From assembly GCF_040436345.1 (NCBI RefSeq), contig NC_133236.1, forward strand, positions 15,438,466-15,502,465: DNA of 64,000 nucleotides. Reading direction: 5' to 3'. The notes beneath the pieces were generated by a model, which saw only the letters and a program-made list of their open reading frames with translations, was not told the origin of the DNA and searched no databases. Positions within the stretch are counted from its first letter, which is position 1. The number at the start of each line of letters is the position of its first letter. The stretch is from Pagrus major. Taxonomy: Eukaryota; Chordata; Actinopteri; Spariformes; Sparidae. Position numbers and translations under genes: made by a program. Below are positions 13,609 to 26,541 of this stretch, piece after piece.

Positions 13609-14536
13609 TAGGGATGCAATGGTATGAGCTTTTCTCTTACAATAACCATCTCAGAAAATATTGCGGTGTCATGGTATCACTTTATAAGGTACTGCACTGT
13701 TGTTATTATTTTTACTATGACTACCATTATTAAAATGCCCCTTAAAAGGAATGAAAACAGAAGGGTTTTATTTGGTTGAACAACACTTTGTTATAATTTG
13801 AAAAAAATATTGTGTCCCAACAGATATGAAACTCGATATAACCTTGAAATTAGAGATGATAATGATTAATCATAAATTGATTAATTGCTGTTAAGAATTT
13901 AACTGATCAAACATGTATTAACTGACCATCAGAGACGGGCACAAATACATCAAAAAGTATCTTGTTACAAACTACAAATACTTGCTTCTCAAATATATCA
14001 AAATAAAATCCAAAACACTGGAATGAGAAACTGTATTTATTTAACAGTAGTGTTTGTAATTTTAAAAATGCAAAAAGACCTTCGATACAAGCTGATATAA
14101 TAGCATTTTAGCCATTTGGTTGCATCGGTATGGGTTGGATTTTTTTGGGCCAGTTGTTAAATAACCACAGATGGGAGCTCCGCTATTAAAATTAAGTAAT
14201 TATTTTGTGTGATTTTGTTTATTATTCAAGTAATGTAGTGTTCACTTCAACTGTTCTTTTAAATCCTAATGTTGCCTACAAACAGCTTGCTACTGGAAAA
14301 ACTTATTTAATACAAATTTAATGTATTATTAATGATAAGGTTATAATCAATTGTTTATGCAGCAAACCATTGATTAAAGAAATTGCTTAAAATTTGCATC
14401 CCTACTTGAAATATATAGATTTTTAAAAATAATACGATATAATTCAATACCTTAGATAAGCTAATGTACAAGGTTCAATAACTGTCCGTTTAAATGCTAC
14501 AGTATACCTTGAAAATGGTATGCCACTGCAACCCTA
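13609..14536. mobile_element. TA-flanked non-autonomous DNA transposon (about 930 bp)
   Basis: The left end is 'tagggatgcaatggtat'. The right end, read on the other strand, is 'tagggttgcagtggcat'. Both ends are bordered by TA, consistent with a Tc1/mariner-like target duplication, though that assignment is inference. It contains a second element (13848-14405), so it is a nested insertion. There is no transposase frame. Confidence 0.65.
13848..14405. mobile_element. Element nested inside the 13.6-14.5 kb transposon
   Basis: It starts near 'tagagatgataatgattaatc' and ends 'aaaatttgcatccctac'. The reverse complement of that end ('gtagggatgcaaatttt') recurs at 21254, where another family member begins in the opposite orientation. 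The interior is AT-rich and noncoding. Confidence 0.5.
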
Positions 14537-15894
14537 TAGACTTCTGACGGTATTAAATCAAGGTTTTGTGGCAGCATATTCCAAACTTTTGAATGGTGGT
14601 GTAGATCTCTTGAAAGATTTTTTTTTTGGCAAACCAAAGCTCAAACAAGCTTCTCATTCATGTCCTGTGATCGGGTATGACCGCTTCCCTTGTGACGCAC
14701 CAGCCAACCAACTATATTGTCGAGCCTGTCGGGAATTTCTGCGTCTAAATGCCTGCAACTGGTGTTTGACCCATTCATTACCAAAAATCTAATTACAGGC
14801 TGCCATGTGCTACTTATTTAACCATTTGCGTCTACGTAATTACTTTAGGCAGAGATGAAAAGCAACAGAAGACTTTGAGGCTACACACAGTCCTATCATA
14901 CACTGTCCTCCACCCTGGCAGAAACAAGTAAAGCATCACCTAAAACAGAAACAAAAACTAGTTTCAGGATGAATGTGGCTTAATTAACAAGCATTGAAAG
15001 TGCCTACTCTGACTCACTACACAGTGGTATGTTATTGCCTACAGATATTTTCAAAAAACAATTTCTTCTAGCTCACATCTTCAATTTAATCCCTTGTTAA
15101 CAAAAAACAAACAGTATTTTTTCGCTGTCATCACATCGGACAAACATTATTTTCAACTCATTTTTAAAAGAATGGAGGAACGCTCTTTTCCACCTTCAAC
15201 AGAATATCTCACCATAAGCATAGAAGATTTCAGATGAGTATTTATAGCTTCATAGTTATACTCTGATTTAAGACAAAGTAAGACAGGTTGTCTGAATTTC
15301 TCTAACCAGGTGGTGCATATCGAACAGGTCCTGCTGCAGTTAAATTAAATTCCTTTCATTAATCAAGAGCTTGGGACATTTCAAGAGCCCAAATGTCACA
15401 ATTTTGAAGGGCAGGGTGAGCCTTAATTAGTCACCTGGGCTGTAATCAAGCTTTATCTGGAGCAAAGTGAATCGAGCCGTCACAACTAGAAGAACTTCAG
15501 CGGCTCAGTGTTACAACAGTTTGCCTGAGACAGGAAGAAGAATGAGGGCAGGGAGAAGATGAAGAGTCTTTTTGTATTCCAGAGTGGAAGCTGCTTCTGT
15601 GATCGAATACATGTCGAGTTCACTGCAACAGAGGCTCTTGTGTGTCAAAAGAAACCTCTTTTTTTTCTCTCACTGTGGCAACATCAGAGCTAAAGTTTTA
15701 TAATGTGTCAAGTGTAAGTAGAGTACACTTTAAGAGGAGTACATGGGGGATGGAAAAACAAAGATAACTGATTTTGATTTGATTACTATATACATATATC
15801 TATATTTAATTATTTCCTGGGCAATCTATTAATTTTATATTGTTATCATGAGACTACATGTTGTCTTTGGATATCATTAACATGATATGGCATA
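14537..15894. other. Intronic stretch, nothing recognised
   Basis: The longest open frame here (14520-14792, plus) has no motif I recognise and begins inside the preceding mobile element. No repeat, RNA gene or exon could be supported. Confidence 0.4.
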
Positions 15895-16395
15895 AGTAGG
15901 GCTAGGTGGTATCTTGATTTAAGACAATACCTTTAATTAGGGGTGGGTAAAAATAATGATTCACATACGAATCTAGATTCTTATAAGTGTTAATAATAAT
16001 AGCCTTAAGTTGACGACGCGAAAAAGGTGGAACTGAACTGTGAGGGTAGCGCAGCACCCAGACAATTTGCAGCACACACACCCTAGAGTTATCTTGAAGT
16101 CCATCTCAAGAAAAGGCAGCAGTTGGACACATTTCTTTTATTTAATTACAGAATCATTACCTTTTTTTATAGTGATTACCTTTAAAAGACGTCACCCACA
16201 CCCAGAGACTAATGTTAACAGAGCAGAGCAGTGATCCAGAAAAAAAAAAAGGCAGCGCAGATCTGCAGTAACAACCAAGAACAGCTGACCGACACACACA
16301 AAAATGGTTTGGCACACAGTAGTAGTGTCTCATTTTCTATTCATTCAATTGATAATAGATTTTAAATCAAGAATCATTTAAAATCAAAATTAATT
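15895..16395. mobile_element. Repeat cluster with 'gggtgggtaaaaat' start
   Basis: Two repeat starts follow each other: 'tagggctaggtggtatcttg' at 15898 and 'taggggtgggtaaaaataatg' at about 15939. The block closes near 16390 with 'aaatcaagaatcatttaaaa', which partly mirrors the 'aatgattcacatacgaatc' start. It is probably another non-autonomous element; borders are approximate. Confidence 0.4.
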
Positions 16396-17914
16396 CTGAG
16401 AAGGAAACAGTGGAAATGTGACGCTACTAAGTGGACCAATGACGTTGCAGTACATTATCTGGCAACTGTTGATGGGTAAAATAACCAGCCATGAATGTCT
16501 GAATAGACAAGGTATGTCAGGATTTGCTGTAGCCTAATGCAAGCAGAGACACGGATATTTATATTGTAAAACTGTGGCTATCTTAACATCAAACAAATGC
16601 AGTGCACAAAATGAATCATTAAAAGAAGAACAAAAAAGAACAATTCACAGATGTTTAGAGAAGAGGAAGAGGGAAGTTCAGGATGGCAGAACAATGAGAG
16701 GGAAACAATGCCAGAAAGTCAGAAACTGACTGACACAATCCTTCAAAGACAAACACACCAGCACATGAAGTGCTTTAAAACCAAGCCTCCAAATGCTTTC
16801 ATATCATGTACCCCCAACTGGGGACGGATATAACCAACGATATCATGGGGATTTCCATGTGGTAGTGAACAACTGTCTATAAATGAGAGAGACGCTGAAA
16901 CCTTTGGTGACAACAGCTGTTGTCAAACACTCTGTACACCCACTCTCACAAATTTCTCATGAATATTATTATTTTTTTTTTTCACAGCACACTTGCCAAA
17001 CACAGGTGTGAAAAATTATATTAATGTGTAAGTACTCTGGTATTGTGCTTAACGGCTCATTTACAAGGCTTACTGGCACACCTAAATGGAACAGCGACAT
17101 CATTAATGTTATTATTTATTATTTTAACTAGTAAAGAAGTCTACTATGAAAGAGGCCATTTTAGGCAGAAGTACACCTGCTCCCTTACTTGGTTTTAACA
17201 ATTTCTCAGTATGGTTTTACATGTACAAATGTCATAGTAAATAAATAATCATGCCTCTCTCCTTCGTTTGTCCCCCCAAAAAACAAAAGTTGTGAACAGC
17301 TGTGTACTCTGAACAGTCTGCACACGGAAGTTTGACTCCAAATATTTGCTCTGCCGACTGAATCTAATTGTGAGGTCTCGGCCAATTCCATCTCCAAGCA
17401 TCAACAACCAATGCGTGCCAGTCATGCAATATCAGCACATTTGGCTAAATCCATAAACAGGACTCGTTTGAAAGGCGTGATAATCACAAAGAAAAACAGC
17501 CGATATCTGGCTCAAACGTGATTTGAATCCACAGAGTACTGTCCTCCTTCCTTAAATAAGGCCAATTTGAACATATACCACTTTGATGCTGTATAAATAT
17601 CATCACAGCTACTACCATTTCCTATGTGGATATGAGGCTGTTTAGCTGATGGAAAAAATAGAAATGAGAAACTAGACATTTCTGGCACAATAAGAAGAAG
17701 CAGCTGATACTTTTAGCATGTAGTGTAGTTAAGTCACATGTCAGGAGAATAGCTAAGCATGACATTATGAGCAAATGAAAAGAAAAGTCTGTGCAAATGG
17801 AACAAATATTGTTGTTGGGTTTTTTTTAGGCTTTTCAAAAAAATCTAATTGTGATTTACCAAATTGTGAAAATAACTGCTACAAGGTCAATTTACTGTTA
17901 ATTCATTTTTGTCA

Positions 17915-17979
17915 AAACTGTTATTTCTTCACATTATGTTGATATTTTTTGTTAATTCTTACATATTGGACCTTTAAGA
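17915..17979. repeat. Terminal fragment of the 'AAAGGTGCACTATGTAAG' element family
   Basis: The stretch contains 'gttatttcttcacattatgt' and ends 'cttacatattggaccttta'. Related sequence occurs at 61080-61130 and in inverted form at 52661-52966. Only one end of the element is kept here. Confidence 0.55.
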
Positions 17980-17993
17980 AATCAGATTTAATT

Positions 17994-18085
17994 GTACTAT
18001 TGGGTGCACCTTAATTGTGTGCTGGTGCAACTGAATGAAAAAGTTAGGTGCACCAGTGCAACCAGTGTAAAAAGTTAATCTGGAG
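17994..18085 (+). repeat. Interspersed 'gtgcaccagtgcaacc' repeat, copy 1
   Basis: About 85 bases from 'tattgggtgcaccttaatt' to 'aaaaagttaatctg' align by eye at roughly 80 percent to the reverse complement of 21489-21580. Together they form an inverted pair 3.4 kb apart. Confidence 0.6.
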
Positions 18086-20120
18086 CACTGTCTATGAAAA
18101 AAAAAAGTGCATCACATGCTACTGAACAGCACAATGACGCCTTCAAATATCTTGTTTTGTCCAAAATGTGTCCAAACAAAATTGGTGACGATCAATTTTC
18201 TGTCCACTATCATTAGTTTTATTATGATATTGTATTTATAAAACCGTTCCACTCTTCCACTTTTAACCCGTCTCTCCCCTGCAAATATTTTACAGAGAAA
18301 ACCAGTTAGTGGGTAACGCAGCGAAAGTAACACGCAGGCCCTGAAATCCTGCCCTCCTAACAAATAAATCCTCTTGTTATCTTGCCATAGCAGTGGCAGA
18401 AGCCCCGCTTGCTGTGTCCTCCTGAGAGCTCTTCCTCTCCCCCCTCCTGTGCAGGCTGGCGGAGACCATAACAGATTGACTCAGCCCGACAACAGCTGCC
18501 AGAACCCCACAAGCCTCGTCCTCCAGACACTGATGGATTGTGGGAGGGGAGCCAGGGTGATTAGCCCCTGACATGTGAGAATTATTGCAGTGTACCACCC
18601 CAAAAGAGATTGCACCTGAGTGTCAACATAGGGCATTCACACTACTTTAAGTCCTGCTGTTAATGCCTGCTCAGCCTTACAAATGCACAGGGCTTGAACT
18701 CGACAACACGTGGCAGGATTGTGAGTGGGGGGGCACCGATCCAACTTGTCACTTTCTAGAGTAAAAAATGAAATCGGGGAGATAAAGTGGCCTCACTGTG
18801 ACAGTTATTGCACTATTTTTGTACACTGTTGTGAGGAAATACCCGACAATCAAATATTCAACTTTGCTACAGGAACAATGTGTTTATTTTTAACTGCTTC
18901 AAACAGACACTGTCCTCACCTTGAGCTTGACAGTGACGTACACTAACTAAGGTCCACTGCACGTTGGCAAAAGGCATTTCTATTTGAGGAATTTCTGCTT
19001 AGGAAATGATTTAGCTGTGAAATCCCGCTGCTTGTTTACTTACTTTGCCAAAAATAAAACTAGTCTCTCTTTTCAAGCATTTTTTCTCCTCTCACAGCTA
19101 CGAGGCCGCTAAATCTGTTCATGTCAGGACTTTTATTCATGCTATTCATTTCTCTCTTGCCAAGTGGAGTAAAAGAAAATCCGACAATCAACAAACATAC
19201 AGAACGAGCTGTACTAGGTTAATGTAGCCTTCCTGCCTCTTAAAGCAGATGTTCATTAGAGTTGAAGGCCTTGCTTTTTCACACCGGGTACACGCAGCTA
19301 TTCAACTAGAGCTAAACCTCTGCACTTTCTCAGACGAGAGCAGGACAGTTTGACAGAATGCAAGTCAGGAGGCGGCGGATCTGTTCGGTGATTCATCCAG
19401 AGCCTTGTTACAAGGACATGGCAATTAATGTCAAAGCCAAAGCTACAGTCTTTCACTCCGGCCTGTGAATTTTTATCAGACTAAAATCAAAAATCAGGGC
19501 TGCAATTAAGACTCCATCCCTGAAATTGGTGTAGTGCCAAAAGGCTAAAAAATAAAGGGCTTTGAAAAACTTCAGGACCAAGGACATCCATATTAAAAAG
19601 GAAGTTGTGGGTGGATCTAGTTGTGCCTTTAAGCACCACTCGGGAGTATAAAGGTGTCCTGACTGACCACGATCAGCTCGTCCATATCCTGACTGCCAAA
19701 TCACACCTCCAAAATACAGGTAGACCAATTATCAGGGTTTTTTCCTATCAGAATGCTGACAAAATAAACTTAATTTATAATTGTGCCACTTTGGCTCTGA
19801 TACAGCATCATCTGACACAAAGTCTCTCACACAGCACTATTTGATCTGTAACACATCGTGATTAAAAGCCTAAACAATAAAATAATATGAATCTGCAAAG
19901 TAACGAGTTGCTAAATTATCAAATAAATGCAGTGGAAAGGAAGTATCAAGTAGCAGAAAAAGGAAAAACTCAAGTAACGTTCCCTAAAAGTGTACTTAAC
20001 AGTACTTCTCAAAGATCTAAAAGATGTGCTAGATTACTTTTACAAGCAATAATAAGAGTCGGGTCAAGACTCATTATTGTCCGACAGAGCTGTCCTGAAT
20101 ACCATTTTTGGGGCCTCGAT

Positions 20121-20389
20121 GTAGGCATGGGATGATATGAAAACTTTAGGTTACGATTATCCTGGCAAAATAATGTTACAAAATGTTATCCCAATCATAG
20201 TGCTAAAACTAGCACTAAAACATTCTGGAACAAATATTTATATACGTTATATATTTATATATGTTTTTATAATGAAAATCCTTTTTAGTGAGATCAATCA
20301 AACAATCTTAAATAATGTAATCATAAATCAGTTTTTATCCATTCATTTATCCAGATCCACAATAAAATCTGATATCCTCCCATCCCTAC
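20121..20389. mobile_element. 269 bp MITE with 19 bp terminal inverted repeats
   Basis: The ends are GTAGGCATGGGATGATATG and, reverse-complemented, GTAGGGATGGGAGGATATC: 16 of 19 positions match. The outermost GTA/TAC is compatible with TA target duplication. The interior is AT-rich without a gene. This is one of the clearest complete elements in the window. Confidence 0.75.
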
Positions 20390-21253
20390 TTCTAAGCTTC
20401 AGTGAGAATTACCCACATACACAAACTTGCGGTCATTATGTACTTGTAGGCTATACTTTATTAATAATATCAGTCTAAAAGAGAGACAAGGACATGATGG
20501 AGACATCAGCCACTGTCTCCTCGTCCCTCCTGTGATTGCATTGGGAGAGTCAAGCTCACAGGACTGCATTTGCTCCCTCGTGAGGACGATGTTCCACTCC
20601 CAAATACTCTTCTGTGCTGTACACAAGTTATGAGACTAAACACCATACAGGAGATCCACTTCCTGGTTTTTATCAGTCTTCTGCCTATTTTTCTGTGCAG
20701 TCAAGATAACGTCTCCTTCCTCCTTCCAGAAACAAATGGAAAGTTTAAAAAACGAAGCATTTGAATACTGATTTGGATGCTGATTATTATGGCAACAGTA
20801 GACGCTTCAAAAGCTTTGTCGCATTAGGGTCAGTCCTAACTGATAATCACATCTAATTGTCACCTTCTATCAGCTGCCGTTGGCAACAGATGGGCGAGGA
20901 CTTAACATCATATTTAGCTCGTGTTCCCTTGGCTGTTCACTCAATAAACCCTTTTCCCAGGAGATATTTTGACATGTCATGATGAAAAAAAAAAGACGTC
21001 ACTGTTCCAGGGCGTTGGTACTGTGCATGCTGGTGCACTGGTAAAGATTACAGGGACAACTCAATGAATGAGAGCATCAATAATGTTATCAATTACATCT
21101 GTGCTTTTCCTGTAATGAACAGTCGAAATATCGGAAAAAGGTCTGCTGCAGTCTGATTGCACTCATGATGAGTTTGGCTAAGCACGCCCTTTGTGGCATT
21201 TTGTCACATTACATCTCACACACAGACTGGACTTGGAACAGGTGTAACTAGTA

Positions 21254-21360
21254 GGGATGCAAATTTTAAGCAGTTTTCTTAGTTGATGATCGGCTGCCTC
21301 AATCAATCAATTATCAGTTAATCATTAATGATATATGAATTATATTAGACATTTTTCCAT
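21254..21360. repeat. End fragment of the 'gtagggatgcaaatttt' element family
   Basis: It starts 'gtagggatgcaaatttt', the reverse complement of the right end of the element at 13848-14405. It then runs into 'caatcaatcaattatcagtt'. The other end is not clear. Confidence 0.5.
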
Positions 21361-21488
21361 TAGAAGACTGTTTGAACCACTGACATGGTCTATGTTTGGT
21401 GCAAAATCAGAGACGGCAACATCAAGAGTTAAAAGAACAGATAAAGTAAACACCAAGTGACTTGAATGACAAACTACACAAAACTTGT

Positions 21489-21780
21489 GCAGACTAACTT
21501 TCTACACTGGTGGCACTAGTGTGCCTAACTTTGTAATGTAGGTGCACCAGCACATAATTTAGGTGCAGCCAATAAGACATTCTAATTTTCCAAATTCCCA
21601 TTTCTCAATACAAAGACATGTTTTTCTTCATTCAAATCACAGCACATGCAACAGGAAATGGTGATAACCTCAATTGTTCAAAAAGTACACTACTAAATTT
21701 CAGGCCCACAGGTGCGACCAATGAAAATGTTTTGTCGCACTTGATTTTGGGTGCATGTGCTATTTTCACCAGCTAGTCAC
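21489..21780 (-). repeat. Interspersed 'gtgcaccagtgcaacc' repeat, copy 2 (inverted)
   Basis: The reverse complement of 21489-21580 matches 17994-18085. Related words continue to about 21780 ('caggtgcgaccaatgaaaat', 'gggtgcatgtgc'), so this copy is probably longer than the first. Confidence 0.55.
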
Positions 21781-22794
21781 TTATACCCATCACACTGGCC
21801 AAAAAACCCACTTAAACCCACTAACATCAGGCTTCTGTTTGTAATGTGACTGTATATTATTGGGATTTCCTCTCGGGTCAGTTAACCCTGCAGTAGTCAG
21901 GAGTATTCATCACCTCTGGCTCGGCTGTGATGTGAACACAACACCCGGATTAACACGCTAACTTTCTCTTGGCTTTTCAGGCTCGACGATGTGACCAGAG
22001 TTAAAGTTAAGGCCATTGGCTTGTTAAGATCTTTCCATCCATTTCTGTCAAGCAGCACTCGAACATCATTCAATCAGTGCTGAGTTTGAAGAGAGACTCA
22101 AGATAAAGATTTAAAGAAAAGTAACCACTATTTGTGGGCTTCTGTGTGGCCTGAGCCTAGTCAGCTGATCTGATGTCTGCATCAGAGATCAGAAAAAAGC
22201 GAGATGTCTCACTCCTTGGCAACTTCTGTTATCAGCTCCGGAAAAAACTAATGTCTAATTCAGAATATTATTGGTTAAAAACTTTTTAAAATAAGTTAAA
22301 CGTCTTCTGGTTGTTGTTTGATGATATGATCTGCGGCTTTCTACTGTTTCCTGTTTTTCCGTCACAGGCGTAAATATTCTACAGTGATCAAACACATACT
22401 ACTACTTATGCCAACAGAACAGCCTCTATATGTTCATGAAAAATGGATAACATTGTTGCATCGGGCAGGTGGCCATGTTTAATGAGGGCAACACATCTAT
22501 AAGCACCTTGTCACATAATGAAATGCTGATTTTGCTATTATTCTGCATTGTGGCATTTCTTCATTACTATGCGACCACAAGAGGGGGAAAAAAAATCATT
22601 CAAAGACAGCGTGGCAGTCATCCCGCTATGAGAAAAAAAATCAATATCCTCGTCCACAGTGGGAAACAAAGTGCCCCAAACAGTCCATATTAATGCATGC
22701 TGCGGTACAATCCAACCATAACAAGAGCATGGGAAGTTAAAAAATCTGTTTCTGTGATGATTTTTATGTTAGCTTGATGGTCAGAAACAAAATT

Positions 22795-23100
22795 AGGGCC
22801 GCAACTAATGCTTATTTTAATTGTAGATGAATCTGTTGGTTATTTTATCAATAATTGATTTGTTTGGTCTGAAAAATGTCATAAACGGTGAAAAATGATG
22901 ATCAAAGCCCAAGATGGCGTCCTCAAATGTCTGGTTTTGTCTACAAGCCAAAGATATTCAGGTAACTATCATAGAGGAGTTAAGAAAACGTAAAACATTC
23001 ACATTTAAGACACTGAGAAACGGAGAAATTTGACTTTTCCCACCTTTTTTTGGTCTCAAAACAGTTGGAGATTAATTCAAAAGTTGTCAACTAATAATTT
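22795..23100 (+). repeat. AATCGATTAATC-type interspersed repeat, fullest copy
   Basis: It starts 'agggccgcaactaatgctta' and contains 'caaagcccaagatggcgtcc', 'ccaaagatattcagg' and 'catagaggagttaag' in the order I know from many acanthomorph genomes. It ends near 'gtcaactaataatttac'. About 305 bp, noncoding. The YY1-like word AAGATGGCG inside is part of the repeat. Confidence 0.7.
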
Positions 23101-24339
23101 ACAAACACTGAAATGACATACTGCTGTTGTTTATATCTCAGCATAGAAGGTAAATACCAGAGAGAGAAGAATGCTCTGTAAACTAACAGACTGACTGAGT
23201 GAAAGACAACTGACCTACAAAAACTACAGTCTACACCTCTATCTGGGGTTACAGCTTCCCAGTCCTCCACATCTCACACTCAGACGCTCATTAGTCTAAC
23301 AATACTTGACAAATATAACCAATTATATAACTATAAAGTGATGAATATTGTGTTGGAAGTGATGAAAGTACAGTGAACTTTTGCAGCCTCTATACACCAG
23401 GTGAATATTTAGTGTTTTCCAAGACCTGTTCCCTGCAGTCCCCTTTTAGTTTTCTCTACATCATCAGATTCAGGACACTGCATAAATATGTCTGTGGTCA
23501 GCAACTTTCTTTTCCCACCGGATTTCAGACTTTAAGAGCCCTAATTAATAACATATAATGAAACAAAAACATTGGACTCATTTACTCAATGATGTATGAG
23601 GTGATTTGACAAAAGCAACCTCCTGTCAAGTCAAAATTCACTAACAAAAGCTCTGACAATGCATGCAATCCTGTGCAGCCACAAATAAACTGAAAACATA
23701 GCCTTGGGCCAACAACTCTGGTAAGGCCGCTATTAAGTGCTCAACTTTGGGCTTAGAAATCTGAGTGAAAAAGGATTTACCGGTTACGGAAACATGTTGG
23801 CAGTAAAGTCAGTGTCACCACAAACATGCTAAGCCTTGCCTTAACAGGAGCTACTGGGGTACGGTTCCCAAACTACAAGAGTTGAATTGTCCCCTCATTG
23901 AACTTTCTGTATCGGAGAGACTGCTGACAGAGGGTTGCTCTAAGCTCCTCTGTCCCATCAGTCATTGGTCGATTACCACAATGCCAATTACACAACATCT
24001 GCACTCAGTTTCCAGTTTATTAGGTACAGCAAGCCTGAACTGATTAGAGTCTAATGCAACTGCCATTTGATAAATCCCACCCACATGTAGGCTGTAATGG
24101 TCAGACTTTGGTGAAGTTTTTGAGAGGTATTGATTACATTTTTTTAGTCATTCAGGAGGCTGTAGTTTGAGGTGCAGTTGAATTGCATTGGATCACACTG
24201 AGAGGTGACTCTAAAATCTAGTCTTAGCTCATTTAATAAATAAAAAAGGGTAATAACGCACAGCTTTCTTAAAAAAAGGGGGGATGGCAACTGTGTGTAA
24301 TTAAAAAAACGACAAAACATTTGCCAGAAACTTGTTATT

Positions 24340-26060
24340 AACTTCTTACGTTTTAAACTATATTATAAAGGAATCAATACTGTGTGAGAGAGCAAACCAT
24401 TTTGGCAGAAACACCTAAGAGAAGGTCACTCACTGAATACTAAATACATTACTGCATTTATGCTACCTTGCTCAATGGCAAAGGTCAAAAATGATTGACA
24501 GAACAAGATACCAAATTTGTTGTCCATTTGTTGAGAGGCACAAGCCTCCTAACCCTTATCCGAAAACACCAAACAGACTCCCATTTGCAAATTCATAGTT
24601 TTATAATTGTACAGTCACCGATAAAAGCAGTAATGACAGATTTCTTGCATTAATATTTACCATGATTGCCAGTACCATGCAGTACAGATCGTCGGTCTAT
24701 TAAACCATGTTGCTAACCATGAAACTCATTATAGCTTTCATAGTTAGCATTAATTATCATGGCAATATGTATGCTTGCCAGTGAGGGTCGACAATAAACT
24801 GACAGTTTTATAATGAAGTTTGGTGTTACATTTATTCATGCTAAAAGAGCGGCGTTGTTATTTTCTTACATTTTAATGTATATAATAGGGAATCAATACT
24901 GTTTAATAGAGCAAACCATTATAGCAGCAATACCTATGATCTTCTCGATAGCGAGCAGGTCACTTTGAATACCAAATATATTTAAATACATTCATGCTAC
25001 CTTGCTCAATAACAAAAGTAAAACCTGACTGACAGAGCAAGATACCAAACTTGTTACCAATTTGTTGAGAGGCACACACCCCTAACCCTTATCCGAGAAC
25101 AGAACTCCCATTTGCAATTTCTTAGTTTTGCAATTGGACAGTCAGTAGTACAAGCAGCAATAACAGGACTGCAACTTTGTGCATTAATATCTACCATGAT
25201 GGCCATTATATCACAGAAATGATCGATCTATTAAAGCATGCTGACCTTACCAGAAGCTCATCATGGCTTCATAATCAGCATTTATTATTATTATGCCAGT
25301 ATGTATGCCTGCCAGTGAGGGTCAACAATAAATTGACAGATTTTTGGATGAAGTTTGGTCTGGCATTTATTAACGCTAAAAAAGAAAATGAATGCTACCT
25401 TGCTCAATGGCAAAGGTAAAACATGACTGACAGAGCAAGATACCAAAATCATTACCCATTTGTTGAGAGGCACAAGCACCAACCTTTATCCAAAAACAGC
25501 ACACAGAACTCCCATTTGCAAATTCTTAGTTTTGCAGTTAGACGGTCAGTAGTAAATGCAGTAATACATTTTTTGTGAAGTAAAGTCTACCATGATAGCC
25601 AGTACATCACAGAAACAATCGTCGGTGTAATAAAGTATGTTGACCTCACCAGAAGCTCATTATGGCTTTCATAATTATCACAAATTATCATGCCAGCATG
25701 AAAGCCTACCAATGAGGATCGACAATAAATTGACAGATTTCTGAATGAAGTTCAACAAGCCCCTAAATCCTTATTCGAAAACAGCATACAGAACTCCATT
25801 TGCAAGTTCTTAGTTTTTTTAAATTGGACAATCCGTATGAAAGGCAGTAATAACAGGTTTCGTACATAACATCTACCATGATAGCCAGTACATCACAGAA
25901 ATGATCGTCGGTGTATTAAAACATGTTGACCTTACCATAAGCTCATGATACGGCTTCACAATCATGCCAGAATGTATGTCTGCCCGTGAGGGTCGACATT
26001 AAATTGCCAGTTTTCTGAATGAAGTTCGGCGTGACATTTTACTCGTGCTAAAAGAGCGGC
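24340..26060. repeat. Diverged tandem array, four units of about 520, 520, 370 and 310 bp
   Basis: Marker words recur in fixed order. 'tgctaccttgctcaat' lies at about 24461, 24995 and 25393. 'agaactcccatttgcaa' type words lie at about 24574, 25102, 25504 and 25791. 'gtgagggtcgacaataaa' type words lie at about 24782, 25314, 25714 and 25987. Word spacing shrinks from about 530 to 400 to 280 because later units have lost their left parts. The 'ctaaaagagcggc' word closing unit 1 near 24840 reappears at the end of unit 4 near 26048. No coding frame is shared between units. Confidence 0.8.
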
Positions 26061-26093
26061 ACGCATCGGGGTTGTGGGTTTGACCATGAAAAC

Positions 26094-26108
26094 AGGGGGG
26101 TGGGGGGG
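26094..26108 (+). other. G-run (GGGGGGTGGGGGGG)
   Basis: A short guanine-rich tract is seen directly. It lies about 450 bases from the proposed EXTL3 promoter. Quadruplex formation is possible with only two long runs but is not supported further. Confidence 0.6.
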
Positions 26109-26541
26109 TCAAATTGTTTTTAAAAAAAAATCCATTTAGCAGTCAAACATTTTTATGCTAGCCCTGGCAGTCATATATAGACTGATTACATCACGGCAAA
26201 GCAGCGGCAACTACACCGGCTCGGTTGACGTGTGCCTCAATCGAGATCAAAGCAAAACAGACTCACGACTTGCAGAGACTACGGAGACCGACCCAACTGC
26301 CTTTAAGTCTCTGTACAAAACTGCCAGCCTTTCACACTCACGACAGTCAGAAAATCCGCATCTGAGCCACAATGGGATCAAAGGAAGTCTGTTGTATGAA
26401 AGACGTACGGGAGAAAAGACACAAGGGGCCATATGTCTCATCTGGCCAATTAGCTAGCCTGCTAGCCAGCATCGGTCACAACAAAATGCATTTGCACTCC
26501 ACTACACAGGCAGACCAGCGTTAGCTTCAGCAGCTACTCAC

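Larger units (their letters stand above)
2704..26541 (-). other. extl3: Probable EXTL3 intron 1 (about 24 kb, noncoding)
   Basis: No exon of a recognisable protein was found on either strand in this stretch. It is AT-rich, its open frames are short and resemble nothing I know, and much of it consists of mobile-element remnants that are listed separately. It is called an EXTL3 intron because it lies between the acceptor at 2704 and a minus-strand donor at 26541 in a GC-rich island. Additional noncoding EXTL3 exons inside it cannot be excluded. The parts between listed repeats show nothing I can name. Confidence 0.5.

Noticed and set aside
14520-14792. 90-codon plus-strand frame with a CxxC-like C-terminus
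   Set aside because: It begins inside a non-autonomous transposon end, has no splice signals and matches no family I know.
22905-22925. YY1-like site AAGATGGCG
   Set aside because: It sits inside a dispersed repeat at a position where that repeat normally has a similar word, and no gene start is near.
24340-26060. Satellite or CRISPR-like array
   Set aside because: Only about four diverged units of several hundred bases in vertebrate DNA; neither short regular spacing nor associated genes are present.
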